A stretch of DNA of 21,605 bases, taken from positions 1-21,605 of the forward strand of contig JAJPKG010000093.1 of NCBI GenBank assembly GCA_021323815.1, given 5' to 3'. The stretch comes from Pseudomonadota bacterium (lineage in GTDB: Bacteria; Chloroflexota; Ktedonobacteria; Ktedonobacterales; JACDGC01). The stretch's first letter is position 1, and each line of letters begins with the position of its first letter. This document shows positions 6,812 to 15,202 of the stretch, piece by piece. Made by a program: the position numbers and the translations under genes. The notes under the pieces were generated by a model. The model was not told the origin of the DNA, ran no database searches, and saw only the letters and a list, made by a program, of their open reading frames with translations.

Positions 6812-8449
6812 TTACTCGGCCAGCGCAGGCGCAGCGCCGATCTCGGTGGGTGACACCGGCTCTTCTGCCTCGACGTAATCCGATGGTTTGGTTACATCGT
6901 TGCCGTTCGAGACGCGCGCCAGGTTGAGCACCAGCGACAGCACCGCCGCAACGACGATATTCACCACCACCGCATCAAGCGCCACATAGCCGTTGAGCTT
7001 CATGCTGCCCAGCGTGATGGGAACGGTCGAGAGCACCTTGCCGCCATTGGCCGGCAAGCCAAACGCCGTCGGGTTAAAGAGCGGCTGAAGCATGGTAAAC
7101 GTGCCATAGACCATGCCGGCAGCCCACCCCACCAGCAGCGCCCAGCGGTTGAACCAGCGCGTATACAGCGCGAGGATCACCGGCGGCAGTGTCTGCAAAA
7201 TCCACATGCCGCCCAGCAGTTGCAGGTTGATGGCCTGCGCCACGGGAATCGCCAGAACGACGATCAGCGCGCCGATCTTGACCACCAGCGACGTGATCTT
7301 CGCAGTACTCGCTTCTTCTGCGATGCTCGCGTTCGGGCGGAAGAAGGCCTTATAGATGTTGCGGGTGAAGAGGTTAGCAGCGGCAATGGACATCACAGCA
7401 GCGGGAACCAGCGCGCCGATGCCGATGGCGGCGAAAGCCACCCCCTTGAACCAATCCGGGAAGGCATAGTTGACCAACGCTGGCACCGCCCCGGTGGCGG
7501 TGGCTGGATGCAGATGGGCGGCAAGGGCCATATAGCCCGTCAGTGCCAGAAACGCCAGCATCACCGAATAAAGCGGCAGCAGCATGGCATTCCGCTGGAT
7601 GACGCGCCCGCTATTTGAACTCAACGTGCTGGTGACGGAATGGGGATAGAGGAAAAGTGCGAACGCCGAGCCGAAAGCCAGCGTGGCAAATGCCCACATC
7701 GAATTCCCTTTTGAGGGATCGGATGAAAGCGTCTCCGTGAAGCCTTTCGTCACCTGGGCATGCTGAGCGACAGCACCGAAAATGTTGCCGAACCCGCCGA
7801 GCTTGATCGGGACGTAGATGATGATCGCCAGCACGGTGATATAGATCAGCGCATCTTTGACGATGGCCACCAGCGCAGGGGCGCGCAACCCGCTGCTGAA
7901 CGTATACAAGGCCAGAATCAAGAAGGCGATGATCAGCGGCAGATCGCCCACGATGCCTGAGCCGCTGAGGCCCATCGCTGAGAGCACAGCTTGCAGGCCC
8001 ACCAGTTGCAAGGCAATATACGGCATGGTCGCCAGAATGCCGGTGAACGCGACGGCCAGTGCCAGTGGTTTGCTCTGGAAGCGCCCCTCCACGAAATCCG
8101 CTGCCGTCACGAACTTATGCTTGTGCGCGACGGCCCACAGGCGCGGCATCACGACGAAGATGAAGGGATACACCAGAATGGTGTACGGCACGGCGAAAAA
8201 GCCGATGGCCCCAGAGGCAAAGACCTGCGCCGGCACGGCGATGAACGTGTAGGCTGTATAGAGGTCGCCACCCAGCAGGAACCAGGTGATGAGCGTGCCG
8301 AAAGACCGTCCGCCCAGGCCCCATTCTTGGATGTTGTTCAGATCGCCCCTGCGCCAGCGCGCGGCAACGAAGCCGATGACGGTGACGAGCAAAAACAAGG
8401 CGGCGAAGATAATGAGCGCGGTCCAGTTGATCGCGTTCCAGTTGATCAT
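6812..8449 (-). CDS. Sodium:solute symporter family (SSS) permease
   Basis: A 545-residue integral membrane protein with about 13 hydrophobic segments, the usual topology for the SSS/PutP superfamily. Family-like segments are WGLGGRSFGTLITWFLLGGD near the N-terminus and VAIVKDALIYITV in the middle. It most resembles permeases for monocarboxylates or other small organic acids that pair with a DUF3311 protein, but the substrate cannot be assigned from sequence. The ATG at 8449 has GGAGGAA five bases upstream. The DUF3311 gene lies 91 bases upstream on the same strand and a terminator hairpin lies after the stop. The C-terminal ~30 residues are acidic and probably cytoplasmic. Confidence 0.88.
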   Translation of the reverse strand: MINWNAINWTALIIFAALFLLVTVIGFVAARWRRGDLNNIQEWGLGGRSFGTLITWFLLGGDLYTAYTFIAVPAQVFASGAIGFFAVPYTILVYPFIFVVMPRLWAVAHKHKFVTAADFVEGRFQSKPLALAVAFTGILATMPYIALQLVGLQAVLSAMGLSGSGIVGDLPLIIAFLILALYTFSSGLRAPALVAIVKDALIYITVLAIIIYVPIKLGGFGNIFGAVAQHAQVTKGFTETLSSDPSKGNSMWAFATLAFGSAFALFLYPHSVTSTLSSNSGRVIQRNAMLLPLYSVMLAFLALTGYMALAAHLHPATATGAVPALVNYAFPDWFKGVAFAAIGIGALVPAAVMSIAAANLFTRNIYKAFFRPNASIAEEASTAKITSLVVKIGALIVVLAIPVAQAINLQLLGGMWILQTLPPVILALYTRWFNRWALLVGWAAGMVYGTFTMLQPLFNPTAFGLPANGGKVLSTVPITLGSMKLNGYVALDAVVVNIVVAAVLSLVLNLARVSNGNDVTKPSDYVEAEEPVSPTEIGAAPALAE

Positions 8450-8466
8450 AGGAATTCCTCCGTTCG

Positions 8467-8486
8467 CGGCAGCCCCTATGCTGCCG
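8467..8486 (-). promoter_or_regulatory. Stem-loop between the DUF3311 and symporter genes
   Basis: CGGCAGC and GCTGCCG form a perfect seven-base-pair stem with a six-base loop, within the 91-base gap between two genes of one likely operon. It ends about 17 bases before the symporter start codon (8449), just upstream of its ribosome site. It could tune expression or mark a processing site; this is inference. Confidence 0.35.
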
Positions 8487-8540
8487 GCATTACACTGTGC
8501 GCAGGCGATGGCGGATCATCGCGCTGTGCGCCGACGGTGG

Positions 8541-8735
8541 TCACTTCCGGTTCGCGAAATAGACGATGGCGGTGATGGCCGTGCTGAGGGGCAGCCACAG
8601 CAACAGATACCAATAGAAGAACGGAATGCCTTCGATGGCGGGATCGGTCTTGTTGTAGCTTGCGACCCACAACAAGGCGACAAACGGCACCAGCAGCAAC
8701 ACCAGCGATGCTCGCGCCATTGCGGATTTGCCCAT
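8541..8735 (-). CDS. DUF3311 family small membrane protein
   Basis: A 64-residue protein with two hydrophobic helices (~8-23 and ~35-60) separated by the motif NKTDPAIEGIPFFYWY, which matches the DUF3311 family. These small proteins are typically encoded directly before an SSS permease, as here, and may be accessory subunits. The ATG at 8735 is chosen over an upstream in-frame ATG (8777) because AAGGAG lies six bases before it and similarity begins after it. A promoter candidate lies at 8893-8922. The biochemical role of the family is unknown. Confidence 0.82.
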   Translation of the reverse strand: MGKSAMARASLVLLLVPFVALLWVASYNKTDPAIEGIPFFYWYLLLWLPLSTAITAIVYFANRK

Positions 8736-8892
8736 GCTCTGCTCCTTTGTGTGCGCGAATGGTGGAGCGCTCAGCATGAATCAACCCTATGCGCCTGCTC
8801 TGACAACGGCTGGCACATCAGGGGAAAACATGCCGCACGCGCCACAGGACCTCTATCCGCGTGGATGAAAGGATAAAGCGGATATTATGTTG

Positions 8893-8922
8893 AATATAGA
8901 AAATCGGGGCAATTCCCGTCAA
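8893..8922 (-). promoter_or_regulatory. Candidate promoter for the DUF3311-symporter operon
   Basis: On the minus strand TTGACG (8922-8917) and TATATT (8898-8893) are 18 bases apart. Transcription would start near 8886, leaving a leader of about 150 bases before the DUF3311 start. Confidence 0.55.
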
Positions 8923-8988
8923 GTCCCCCATGAGGCTTCCTGTTCCTCTGGACCGAGCGCAATTGAACGCGCCACCCTCATCTTGTGC

Positions 8989-9018
8989 TTGATCGCATAC
9001 GGCACAAGAGTCTATCAT
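8989..9018 (+). promoter_or_regulatory. Candidate promoter for the hydrolase-nurA operon
   Basis: TTGATC (8989-8994) and TATCAT (9013-9018) are separated by 18 bases. If used, transcription starts near 9025, which rules out the ATG at 9017 and supports the start at 9056. It is divergent from the DUF3311-symporter promoter in the same intergenic space. Confidence 0.4.
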
Positions 9019-9055
9019 GAAGAGGTACATAAGATGGACGGAGGCTTGCCCGCAG

Positions 9056-9901
9056 ATGGCGATGTTTGATCCCCTGGCCCAAGATCCCCCGGTCGATGCT
9101 GATTTTCCTCCCAGCGTTGCACAGATCACCTTTCCCAGCAGCAGTGCCATGCTCATTGGAACGCTCCTCACGGCGCAAGGCAAAGGGTCTCATCCAACCG
9201 TGCTCCTTTTGCATGGGTTCCCCGGCACCCAGCAAAATGCTGATCTGGCCTATCCATTTCAGCGCGCAGGATGGAATGTGCTGGTGTTTCACTATCGCGG
9301 CGCGTGGGGCAGCCAGGGAAATTTCACCTTTGGAGGCTGCATTGACGACGTAGCCGCCTGCCTCGCCTATCTCCGCCAGGCGGATACGGCACAAAAGTTC
9401 AACATCGATCGAGGGCGGATCGCGCTGGTGGGGCACAGCATGGGCGGATTCGACGCGCTGATGACGGCGGCGCGTGATGCTGATATCCTCTGGGCAGCCT
9501 CCTTTGGCGGCTTCAATTTCGGTGTCATCATCCCCTGGCTGTTGCAAGACGAGGCCAACCAGCAGATGTTGGCGCGCGAGTGGGAAGAGAACGTCGTGCC
9601 GCTGCACGGAACGTCCAGCATGGCACTGGTGCAAGAGACTATCACCGCCGGCTCATCATGGGATTTGCGCCTGCTGGGTCCGGCCTTACGGCAGAAGTAC
9701 ATCTATCTCATCGGCGCAGCACGCGACACCATCGCCCCGCCGTCTCTGCATCACAATCCGTTGATCGCCGCATATCAGGAAGCGGGCGTGGCCCACCTGC
9801 AACACGATCTGTTGGACGCCGATCATGGTTTTTCGCAGGTTCGCGTGCAACTGACGCGGATGTTGCTGCGCTGGCTGGCAGAGAGGATTGAGGGATCGTA
9901 A
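9056..9901 (+). CDS. Alpha/beta hydrolase (serine esterase/peptidase-like)
   Basis: A 281-residue protein with a complete alpha/beta hydrolase plan: oxyanion motif LLHGFPGT, the FHYRGAWGS strand-turn, nucleophile elbow GHSMGG with Ser at about 128, acid Asp in GAARDTIAPP, and the catalytic His in DADHGFS near the end. No signal peptide, so it is cytoplasmic. It resembles dienelactone-hydrolase or acylaminoacyl-peptidase-like esterases, but the substrate is unknown. The ATG at 9056 has GGAGG 11 bases upstream; an alternative ATG at 9017 would add 13 residues. Its TAA stop overlaps the nurA ATG (TAATG), so the two are translationally coupled. Confidence 0.83.
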   Translation: MAMFDPLAQDPPVDADFPPSVAQITFPSSSAMLIGTLLTAQGKGSHPTVLLLHGFPGTQQNADLAYPFQRAGWNVLVFHYRGAWGSQGNFTFGGCIDDVAACLAYLRQADTAQKFNIDRGRIALVGHSMGGFDALMTAARDADILWAASFGGFNFGVIIPWLLQDEANQQMLAREWEENVVPLHGTSSMALVQETITAGSSWDLRLLGPALRQKYIYLIGAARDTIAPPSLHHNPLIAAYQEAGVAHLQHDLLDADHGFSQVRVQLTRMLLRWLAERIEGS

Positions 9902-11145
9902 TGCTCTACACGCATCTCGTCGCGCCTGCCCTGGAAAGCAAGCGCGCCAGCTTCACCCGCCAGGAAGACGCTTTCGGCGAAGCGTTGGCAAACTATCGCG
10001 CCGCCCTGGCCGAGTTGCGCATGCGCTATCCCACCCGCGCCGCGCTGGAAGCGCAGTTAGCCAAGCAGGAAGAACATGGCAGCATCGGCGCGCGCCCCGT
10101 CGCGGCCTATGACGCCTGGCTCGCGTCATCATCCGACGCGCTGCCCCTCAGCCGCTTCGGTCAGGCGTTCGCGCACCACGAGGCGGCGCGGGAATGGGCG
10201 GAGCGCGTCATCACCGGCATCACCACCGTTGCCGTGGATGGCAGCCAGATCCTTCCCTGGCGCGAGGTATCGATTCCGGTCGGGCTGGTGCAGGCCGCCA
10301 TCTTCGCCAATCCACACGATCCCAAGCAAGCGTATGTCAAAGATGCCCGCGTTGAAGTGCTGGGGCCGGATGATCTGGTCGCCACCGCCGGCATGATTCC
10401 CGATGAGACCGAACTGAACGCGCAACTGGCGGCGGAAGAACTGGTCAACCTGCGCCGCTTTGAGCTTGAGGCGCGCACTCTGGGCGAGTGGATGCAAGCG
10501 TGGCACCAATCCCCCGATGCGCCACCCCCGCTGGCCCTGCTGGACGGCTCGCTGATCGTCTCCTTCGCCCTGCGCAAGGAATCGCCCCTGCGCTCGGCCT
10601 ATATCGCTGCCGTCACCAGATTGTTGGAAACCTCAGAACAAACCCGCGTGCCGCTGATCGCCTATATCGATACCAGCTTCGCCCGTGACCTGGCGACCAT
10701 GCTGTGCGTCGTCTTCCCTGAGCGTGCCTTGCCCAACGAACGACGCATCCACGATGCCCTGTTGTGGGGCGACGCGCTCGGCTGGGGCGATGCCTGCATC
10801 CCCTTCCTATCGGCGCGGGGCGACGTGCTCTCAGAATATGGCTCTCAGCGAGGCTCCATCGCCTTCGCCTATCTGCGCGCGGCGGCGGATCGCCCCCCGG
10901 CACGCTTAGAGATGCCGCGCTGGCTGGCGGAAAGCGACCTGCTGCCCCGCATGCTGGACGTGCTGCGCGCCGAACTCGTCGCCGGCAACGGCTATCCCTA
11001 TGCCATCGAGACCGCCGACGCCGTCGCGGTCATCACCACCGAAGACCGCGCCCGTTTCTATCAGATGTTCCAGCATTTCGCCGAAGATGCCGGTTTGCCC
11101 CTGACCTTTTCGCGCAAACTGCTCAGCAAGACCCGCCGGCGATAA
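9901..11145 (+). CDS. nurA: NurA-domain nuclease
   Basis: A 414-residue protein with the NurA fold. The first catalytic Asp lies in TVAVDGSQI at about 113 and a second in ALLDGSLIVS at about 215. A C-terminal segment ETADAVAVITTEDR fits the last conserved block. NurA is a 5'-3' exonuclease/endonuclease that works with the HerA hexameric ATPase in double-strand-break end processing, described best in archaea and also found in some bacteria. An N-terminal Ala/Glu/Arg-rich helical region (~10-70) may mediate dimerisation or partner contact. No herA gene is in the window. It is translationally coupled to the hydrolase upstream; the SpoU gene follows after 159 bases containing repeats. Confidence 0.82.
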   Translation: MLYTHLVAPALESKRASFTRQEDAFGEALANYRAALAELRMRYPTRAALEAQLAKQEEHGSIGARPVAAYDAWLASSSDALPLSRFGQAFAHHEAAREWAERVITGITTVAVDGSQILPWREVSIPVGLVQAAIFANPHDPKQAYVKDARVEVLGPDDLVATAGMIPDETELNAQLAAEELVNLRRFELEARTLGEWMQAWHQSPDAPPPLALLDGSLIVSFALRKESPLRSAYIAAVTRLLETSEQTRVPLIAYIDTSFARDLATMLCVVFPERALPNERRIHDALLWGDALGWGDACIPFLSARGDVLSEYGSQRGSIAFAYLRAAADRPPARLEMPRWLAESDLLPRMLDVLRAELVAGNGYPYAIETADAVAVITTEDRARFYQMFQHFAEDAGLPLTFSRKLLSKTRRR

Positions 11146-11304
11146 CAGCCCCCTTCCCACCTTCGGTAGAGAGGGGGGAGATCGTTCGGGCAGGGATCAG
11201 CGTTGATCTACACGACACCTGTGCTGCATGATCTCCCCTTTCCAGCTTTGCTGGGGAGGAGCGGGGGTGGGGCCAAACCCTCCACAACAAACAAAGGATG
11301 TATC
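11146..11304. repeat. Intergenic G/C-rich hairpin repeats between nurA and the SpoU gene
   Basis: Just after the nurA stop, CCCCCT (11149-11154) can pair with AGGGGG (11172-11177). Further on, CCAGC (11242-11246) pairs with GCTGG (11250-11254) around TTT, flanked by CTCC and GGAG that extend the stem. The second motif is related to the hairpin at 2167-2195. A ribosome site AAGGA lies before the ATG at 11305. No gene is seen. Confidence 0.5.
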
Positions 11305-12138
11305 ATGACCCAGCCAGAAGAAACCATCATCACCAGCACGCGCAATCCCCTGGTCAAGCGCATCAGGGCGCTGGGGCATCGTGATGCGCGCCAGCAAGAA
11401 GGGCGCATCGTCATCGAAGGGCTGCGCGCCATCATCGAAGCCGTGCGCGTGCGCCTGCCCATCGACACGATGCTTTACGCCCCCGATCGCGTGCGCAGTG
11501 ACCTTGCCCGCTCCACCCTGGCCGATGCCGAAAAGCGCGGCGCAACCCTCGTCGCCGCCTCCGCTGATGTGCTGGATTCCCTCTCGGAGCGCGACGCCTC
11601 GCAAGGCATCATCGCCGTTGCCGAGCGCCCGCATGCCGACATCGGTGCCATCCCAACAAATGGCGCGCCGCTGGTGCTGGCCGTCTTTGAGCCGCAAGAT
11701 CCCGGCAATCTCGGCACCATCGCCCGCACGGCGGATGGAGCGGGCGCGGCAGCGGTCGTCGCGTTCGGCAAGCGCTACGCCGACCCGTTCGATCCCAAAG
11801 CCATCCGCGCCAGCATGGGATCGATTTTCTCTGTGCCGATCATCGAATTGCACGATCCCGCGAAGGCGCTGGCGGCACTGCGAGAGCGTCGGCTACGCCT
11901 GATCGGCGCGGCGGGCGCGGGGGCGAAAGATATCTGGCACACGCAGATGACGGGCGCAGTAGCGCTGTTGATGGGCAACGAGCGCACCGGCCTGCCACCC
12001 GATGTCATGGCCGCCTGCGATGCCGTCGCGCGCATCCCCATGCTGGGCCACGCCGATTCGCTCAACGTCGCCGTTGCCGCCGCCATCTTCGCTTATGAGG
12101 CCGTGCGCCAGCGCCGCGTAACCGAAGGGAACAACTGA
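11305..12138 (+). CDS. SpoU/TrmH family RNA 2'-O-ribose methyltransferase
   Basis: A 277-residue SPOUT enzyme. The N-terminal substrate-binding domain (~8-95, opening with TSTRNPLVKRIRAL and GRIVIEGLRAI) is followed by the knotted SAM-binding domain with all three family motifs: DPGNLGTIARTADGAG (motif 1), LLMGNERTGLP (motif 2) and IPMLGHADSLNVAVAAAI (motif 3). Such enzymes methylate a ribose 2'-OH in 23S rRNA (RlmB/TsnR-like) or tRNA; which nucleotide is targeted cannot be told here. The ATG at 11305 has AAGGA about seven bases upstream; the longer reading frame from 11203 runs through repeats and is rejected. The TGA stop overlaps the ATG of a possible small frame at 12138. Confidence 0.9.
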   Translation: MTQPEETIITSTRNPLVKRIRALGHRDARQQEGRIVIEGLRAIIEAVRVRLPIDTMLYAPDRVRSDLARSTLADAEKRGATLVAASADVLDSLSERDASQGIIAVAERPHADIGAIPTNGAPLVLAVFEPQDPGNLGTIARTADGAGAAAVVAFGKRYADPFDPKAIRASMGSIFSVPIIELHDPAKALAALRERRLRLIGAAGAGAKDIWHTQMTGAVALLMGNERTGLPPDVMAACDAVARIPMLGHADSLNVAVAAAIFAYEAVRQRRVTEGNN

Positions 12139-12341
12139 TGTTTGACGACATCCTACCCCATTTCCCTCAGGAATTTCAGCATCCTGCCGGCACCGAACCG
12201 TTATCCGGCGGCCAGAGGAAACTGGTCACGCGCCAGCTCGCCAGGGACAGCATGTCCCCGGCGAGCGTGCCACACGATATCCGCGCTATTTTTGCATATC
12301 CCATCAACCACCGGCTCGCTACATGGCCCAAAATGCTCTGA
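12138..12341 (+). CDS. Possible small hypothetical protein, 67 aa
   Basis: The frame begins with an ATG overlapping the SpoU stop codon (TGATG), an arrangement that often marks translational coupling. The product is polar and Pro/Arg-containing with no recognised domain, signal or membrane segment. A strong hairpin (12236-12266) lies inside it, which argues against coding. It could be a remnant gene tail or chance. Reported only because of the overlap. Confidence 0.2.
   Translation: MFDDILPHFPQEFQHPAGTEPLSGGQRKLVTRQLARDSMSPASVPHDIRAIFAYPINHRLATWPKML
12236..12266. other. Strong G/C-rich stem-loop downstream of the SpoU gene
   Basis: GCTCGCC and GGCGAGC pair perfectly, then after one A-C mismatch GGGAC pairs with GTCCC around the loop AGCAT, giving about 12 base pairs in all. 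No U-tract follows. It may be a 3'-end stabilising element or part of a dispersed repeat. It lies in the 346-base space between the SpoU stop and the lipase start, which otherwise holds a doubtful small frame and the lipase promoter. Confidence 0.5.
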
Positions 12342-12359
12342 TTACTCCAATAATGCTGC

Positions 12360-12388
12360 TTGACGGTTGTGCTCTCCCTATTTATACT
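12360..12388 (+). promoter_or_regulatory. Strong candidate sigma70/sigmaA promoter for the secreted lipase-like gene
   Basis: TTGACG (12360-12365) and TATACT (12383-12388) are separated by exactly 17 bases, very close to consensus. The predicted start is near 12395, about 90 bases before the ATG at 12485. Confidence 0.7.
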
Positions 12389-12484
12389 GTCGCCATGCTC
12401 GCAACCGCGCGACATTGCCCCTAACTGAACAATACAGAATTGGGGATGGCACAGGATGTCCATTATTCACAGGAGGTTGGTCTC

Positions 12485-15151
12485 ATGAACGAACGAATCA
12501 TGCACAACCGCGAGAATGCAAGGCTTCGTTGGCTTGCAATTTTCATCAGCCTGGCAACCACATTCGCATCTTTAGGGGCAGACATAGTGTCATCCCTCCC
12601 CGCAAAAGCTGCCGGTTCTTTTCCGGATGGCACAACATTGTTGATGGTTCATGGATTTAGTGACAGTTGTTACGGAGGTTTCAACGCCACTGATTCGAAT
12701 GATCCCACGTCTGCATGGACCTACCTCTCAGGGCGAGGTTGGTCGAACATCAAAGAAGTCGGCTATTACAGCGATAGCCACGAGTCGGATTGCGATGCCA
12801 ATATCAGCGATACATACTACTACGGCACCGTGTCGAATCCCGGCTTGAACCATTGCAACAGTCTGAAGGGAAAGGCGGATGGATATGTCAATGATCCCAT
12901 CAACTATCTCGCCTGCCTGTTTGCATGGTATGTTGCCACCATCTATCCTTCGACACCAGTAACGATTCTAGCCCATAGCATGGGTGGTCTCATCGTCCGG
13001 GCTGCCATCGGTGAATCGGGCCAATCCGGCAACTCCAATTACAACGGAGATTTCCCGACCAATCCTCTGCATGTGAAACGTGTGGTCACAGTAGGAACGC
13101 CGCATGCAGGGATCACCGGCGGATATCAAGTCTCAGAACAAAATCTCGGCGGTTCTTTGGGTGCAAGCCAGGAAGTCAGCGATATGATCGTTGGCAGTAA
13201 TTTTATGAACCTGGTGAACAAATTACAAGCACCGCAAGGTGTCTATCCCGGAACCTATTGGGCGCTGATGGCAGCTTCGGACGCTTGCAACAGCACCTAT
13301 CCCGGCAATTCGCTTTCCTGTTTCGCTGAGTGGTACGGAGCCAACGATCCCAATCCTGACGGCGATGGCGTGGTGCAAGCTGCCAGTGCTTTGGGAATGC
13401 AAGCAAACTTTAAGATCCTCTACGGCGTGATCGATTATGGCTACAGCCCGGACTACGTGCGCTATACGGCGGATGCGAACACGCAATATCGCCACGAACT
13501 CAACACCTGCGCGGCGGTCCCACCCTACGGAACCGCCTGCTTAAACCCACCGTATTACCTGAATGATGCAACCAGCGGAGATCAGCAGACATCCGCCTGG
13601 ATCTGTTTCAGCAAGTGCAACACATCGGGGATGAATGGCATATTAGATGTCAACCCAGGTGCTTACACCGCCATTCCGGCACTCCATAGCCTTGCTGAGA
13701 TCGCAACACTGCTGGCTCCGCCAAGCTTGTTCACGTATGCCGCCAGTAACGCAGATGGGCGCATGGAAGTGTTCGCACATGGCAGTGACGGCAACATCTG
13801 GCATATCTGGCAAACGACCGCTAATGGAGGATGGAGCAGCTGGGCACCTGTTCAGAGTGGATGGTCGTTCACCAGTGATCCTGCCGTAGGGATCAATCAG
13901 GATGGAAACTTGGAGGTTTTTGCGCGCGGCACCAATAACGCTATCTACGCCAACGAGCAAAGTTGCGCTGGTTGTGGATGGAGCGGGTGGTTCCTGTTAA
14001 CCCAGGCCTATGCTTTTCAAGGTACTCCCGCCGTTGCGCGCAATCAAGATGGCCGCTTGGAACTCTTTGCCCGTGGGTCGGACGGCAATATCTGGCACAA
14101 CTATCAGGTAGTCGCGGATGGTGGCTGGAGCGGCTGGTCGGCGCTTGAAAGTGGATACAGCTTCAAAGGAGATCCGCAACTCGGTCAAAACGTTGACGGG
14201 CGGCTCGAAGTATTTGTTCTGGGCAACGACAACAACGTCTGGCACATCTGGCAGAAAGCTCCCAATAGCGGTTGGTCATCATGGACGCCTCTCCAAACCG
14301 GAACGAGCTTCCTGGGTGAAGTGTCCGTCGGGCGCAACGACGATGGCCGCTTGGAAGTGTATGCAATGGATAATTCCAATAACATCCAGCACAATTACGA
14401 ACTATCGGGTGGCGGCTGGAGTGGTTGGAGTGCATTACAAGCTCTCAACGGGAACAACTATAACAGCGCGGTGGGTGTCGGGAACAATGGTGGCGGACGG
14501 CTGGAATTGTTCACGACCAATAACGGTGCTGGAGACATTTACCACAACTTCCAGACAGCGGTCAATGGCAGTTGGAGCGGCTGGTCCTCGTTGCAAACGG
14601 GGTATCGCTTCGTAGATGCCACCCCTGCAACAGCTAACACCTATGATGGCCGATTAGAGGTGTTCGCCTTTGGCTCGGATAACAACCTCTATCACAATTT
14701 TGTTAAGGATGGCGGCGGCTGGAGTGGCTGGTCGCCATTGCAAAGCGGGAAGACGTTCAGCCCTTCCGACTGCGCTAACACACCCAGTGATGCAAGCTGC
14801 GACAATCGCGATTACATCCAGCAGAATTGCCCGGACTATCCACAGGAGACCGATAACAATGGCTATGTCACCATCACCCTGCATTACTCGGGTGGCAAAT
14901 GCCAGTCGAACTGGACTTCCGCCAGTATCGACGGTGGGTCAGGAAGCACCTTTGTCCTGGTAAAGGTCGATATCGAACGCGCCTCATCCTCCAGTGATGG
15001 TGCGTTGACCTACACAGAGATACCGAGCAATGAATACAGTTGGTATACCAACATGGTGTGGGCACCAAACAACCAAACCAGAGGCTGTGTTTGGTATGCG
15101 CCCAATGGCATCAACAAAATCTATGGGCCATATTGCACCGGTTGGCATTAG
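12485..15151 (+). CDS. Secreted lipase-like alpha/beta hydrolase with seven-bladed lectin-type propeller
   Basis: An 888-residue secreted protein. The ATG at 12485 has AGGAGG eight bases upstream, preferred over an in-frame ATG at 12440. The signal peptide is Arg-containing then hydrophobic (~17-37), ending near AKA-A at ~43. Residues ~50-415 form a lipase/PGAP1-like alpha/beta hydrolase: LLMVHGFSD (HGF at 56-58) and nucleophile elbow AHSMGG with Ser165; many Cys suggest disulfides. Seven repeats then follow from ~420 to ~755, each with DGRLEVFA, a D/N-N-x-W/Y-H segment and GGWSGW, like the PLL-type sugar-binding beta-propeller. The last ~120 residues are Cys-rich and contain VTITLHYSGGKCQSNW, reminiscent of DUF2690. 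Likely an extracellular esterase targeted to a glycan; the substrate is unknown. It is somewhat less G/C-rich than its neighbours. Confidence 0.85.
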   Translation: MNERIMHNRENARLRWLAIFISLATTFASLGADIVSSLPAKAAGSFPDGTTLLMVHGFSDSCYGGFNATDSNDPTSAWTYLSGRGWSNIKEVGYYSDSHESDCDANISDTYYYGTVSNPGLNHCNSLKGKADGYVNDPINYLACLFAWYVATIYPSTPVTILAHSMGGLIVRAAIGESGQSGNSNYNGDFPTNPLHVKRVVTVGTPHAGITGGYQVSEQNLGGSLGASQEVSDMIVGSNFMNLVNKLQAPQGVYPGTYWALMAASDACNSTYPGNSLSCFAEWYGANDPNPDGDGVVQAASALGMQANFKILYGVIDYGYSPDYVRYTADANTQYRHELNTCAAVPPYGTACLNPPYYLNDATSGDQQTSAWICFSKCNTSGMNGILDVNPGAYTAIPALHSLAEIATLLAPPSLFTYAASNADGRMEVFAHGSDGNIWHIWQTTANGGWSSWAPVQSGWSFTSDPAVGINQDGNLEVFARGTNNAIYANEQSCAGCGWSGWFLLTQAYAFQGTPAVARNQDGRLELFARGSDGNIWHNYQVVADGGWSGWSALESGYSFKGDPQLGQNVDGRLEVFVLGNDNNVWHIWQKAPNSGWSSWTPLQTGTSFLGEVSVGRNDDGRLEVYAMDNSNNIQHNYELSGGGWSGWSALQALNGNNYNSAVGVGNNGGGRLELFTTNNGAGDIYHNFQTAVNGSWSGWSSLQTGYRFVDATPATANTYDGRLEVFAFGSDNNLYHNFVKDGGGWSGWSPLQSGKTFSPSDCANTPSDASCDNRDYIQQNCPDYPQETDNNGYVTITLHYSGGKCQSNWTSASIDGGSGSTFVLVKVDIERASSSSDGALTYTEIPSNEYSWYTNMVWAPNNQTRGCVWYAPNGINKIYGPYCTGWH

Positions 15152-15174
15152 AGCAACGTGCACTGGCATTGATC

Positions 15175-15200
15175 AAGCCGACGGTTTGAACCGCCGGCTT
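15175..15200. terminator. Hairpin between convergent lipase and purK genes
   Basis: AAGCCG (15175-15180) pairs with CGGCTT (15195-15200), then after one A-C mismatch CGG pairs with CCG around TTTGAA. It fills most of the 51-base gap between the two convergent stop codons. The downstream sequence is only modestly T-rich (ACTTAAT), so it may be a weak bidirectional terminator. Confidence 0.55.
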
Positions 15201-15202
15201 AC

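Noticed and set aside
7991..8575. Open frame on the plus strand opposite the symporter N-terminus
   Set aside because: Polar Gln/Arg/Asp-rich antisense product; the minus strand encodes a clear multi-pass permease.
12440..12484. Longer lipase-like start at ATG 12440
   Set aside because: The AGGAGG eight bases before ATG 12485 and the normal signal peptide that follows favour the later start.
13736..14750. Tandem repeats in the lipase-like gene as a CRISPR or DNA satellite
   Set aside because: The periodicity is at protein level (propeller blades) with diverged DNA; no identical repeats with unique spacers are seen.
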